Assembly: GCA_037176705.1 (NCBI GenBank)
Contig: CM073889.1
Location: 102,317,890-102,381,889, forward strand
DNA length: 64,000 bases
Reading direction: 5' to 3'
Origin: Molossus alvarezi
Lineage: Eukaryota; Chordata; Mammalia; Chiroptera; Molossidae
The position numbers and the translations under genes are program-made. Of this stretch, positions 63,890 to 64,000 are shown one piece after another; position 1 is the stretch's first letter, and each line of letters starts with the position of its first letter. Under the pieces are notes generated by a model. That model was not told the origin of the DNA. It was given only the letters and a program-made list of their open reading frames with translations, and ran no database searches.

Positions 63890-64000
63890 AGACTGCTCGT
63901 GTCTCACCCCCGCTCTCCCACTGAGGAGCTTGGCCTTCATCCATCTGTGCCTCCGTTTCCTCATCTGGAGAACAGGGTAGTTGCCCCCATAGGACTGTTA
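63890..64000 (+). repeat. MIR SINE remnant, cut by the window end
   Basis: TGTGCCTCCGTTTCCTCATC and TAGTTGCCCCCATAGGACTG match the MIR core. It continues beyond the window. Confidence 0.6.

Overview
The window is nuclear DNA from a bat. The organism call rests on about 35 copies of the bat tRNA-derived VES SINE, recognisable by heads such as CCCTGGCCGGTTTGGCTC and by a CT-rich body with a CATCGATG core. VES points to Yangochiroptera; the family cannot be fixed from sequence alone. A candidate piggyBac-type element and a young, nearly intact L1 agree with a bat lineage that has recently active transposons.

Positions 1 to about 48,880 hold one gene on the + strand: SMAD4, the common-mediator SMAD of TGF-beta/BMP signalling. 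The window opens in the intron before the first coding exon. All eleven coding exons (numbered 2-12 as in human) are present, with GT-AG splice sites and exon lengths of 249, 175, 30, 213, 120, 117, 51, 184, 169, 139 and 212 coding bases. These add to 1659 nt, or 552 residues plus stop, equal to the human length. MH1 (exons 2-4), the linker and SAD (exons 4-8) and MH2 (exons 9-12) are all intact. A long 3'UTR, about 6.2 kb by my reading, runs to about 48,880 with several candidate poly(A) signals. No other protein-coding host gene can be supported.

The introns are mostly transposon-derived. Intron 8 (14.3 kb) carries an antisense, full-length L1 of 5.84 kb with a perfect 13-bp target-site duplication. 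Its ORF1 is intact and its ORF2 is interrupted by only a few small lesions. Other introns hold VES SINEs with clear target-site duplications, old L1M/L2/MIR fragments, a nested MIR/hAT/Tigger-like stack in intron 9 and a 321-bp TTAA-flanked candidate piggyBac element in intron 10.

From about 48,880 to 64,000 the DNA looks intergenic. It contains a 4.5-kb old sense-oriented L1 (49.77-54.31 kb), more VES copies, an LTR-like repeat (59.2-59.6 kb), a CpG- and G-rich tract near 60.6-61.3 kb and a consensus CTCF motif at 61,804.

No operon, CRISPR array, viral gene or new multi-gene system is visible. The observations most worth following are the piggyBac-like element, the CTCF-like core carried by VES SINEs, the conserved-looking SMAD4 uORF, the tailless half-SINE, and the L1 whose two main frameshifts are both one-base losses in A-runs.
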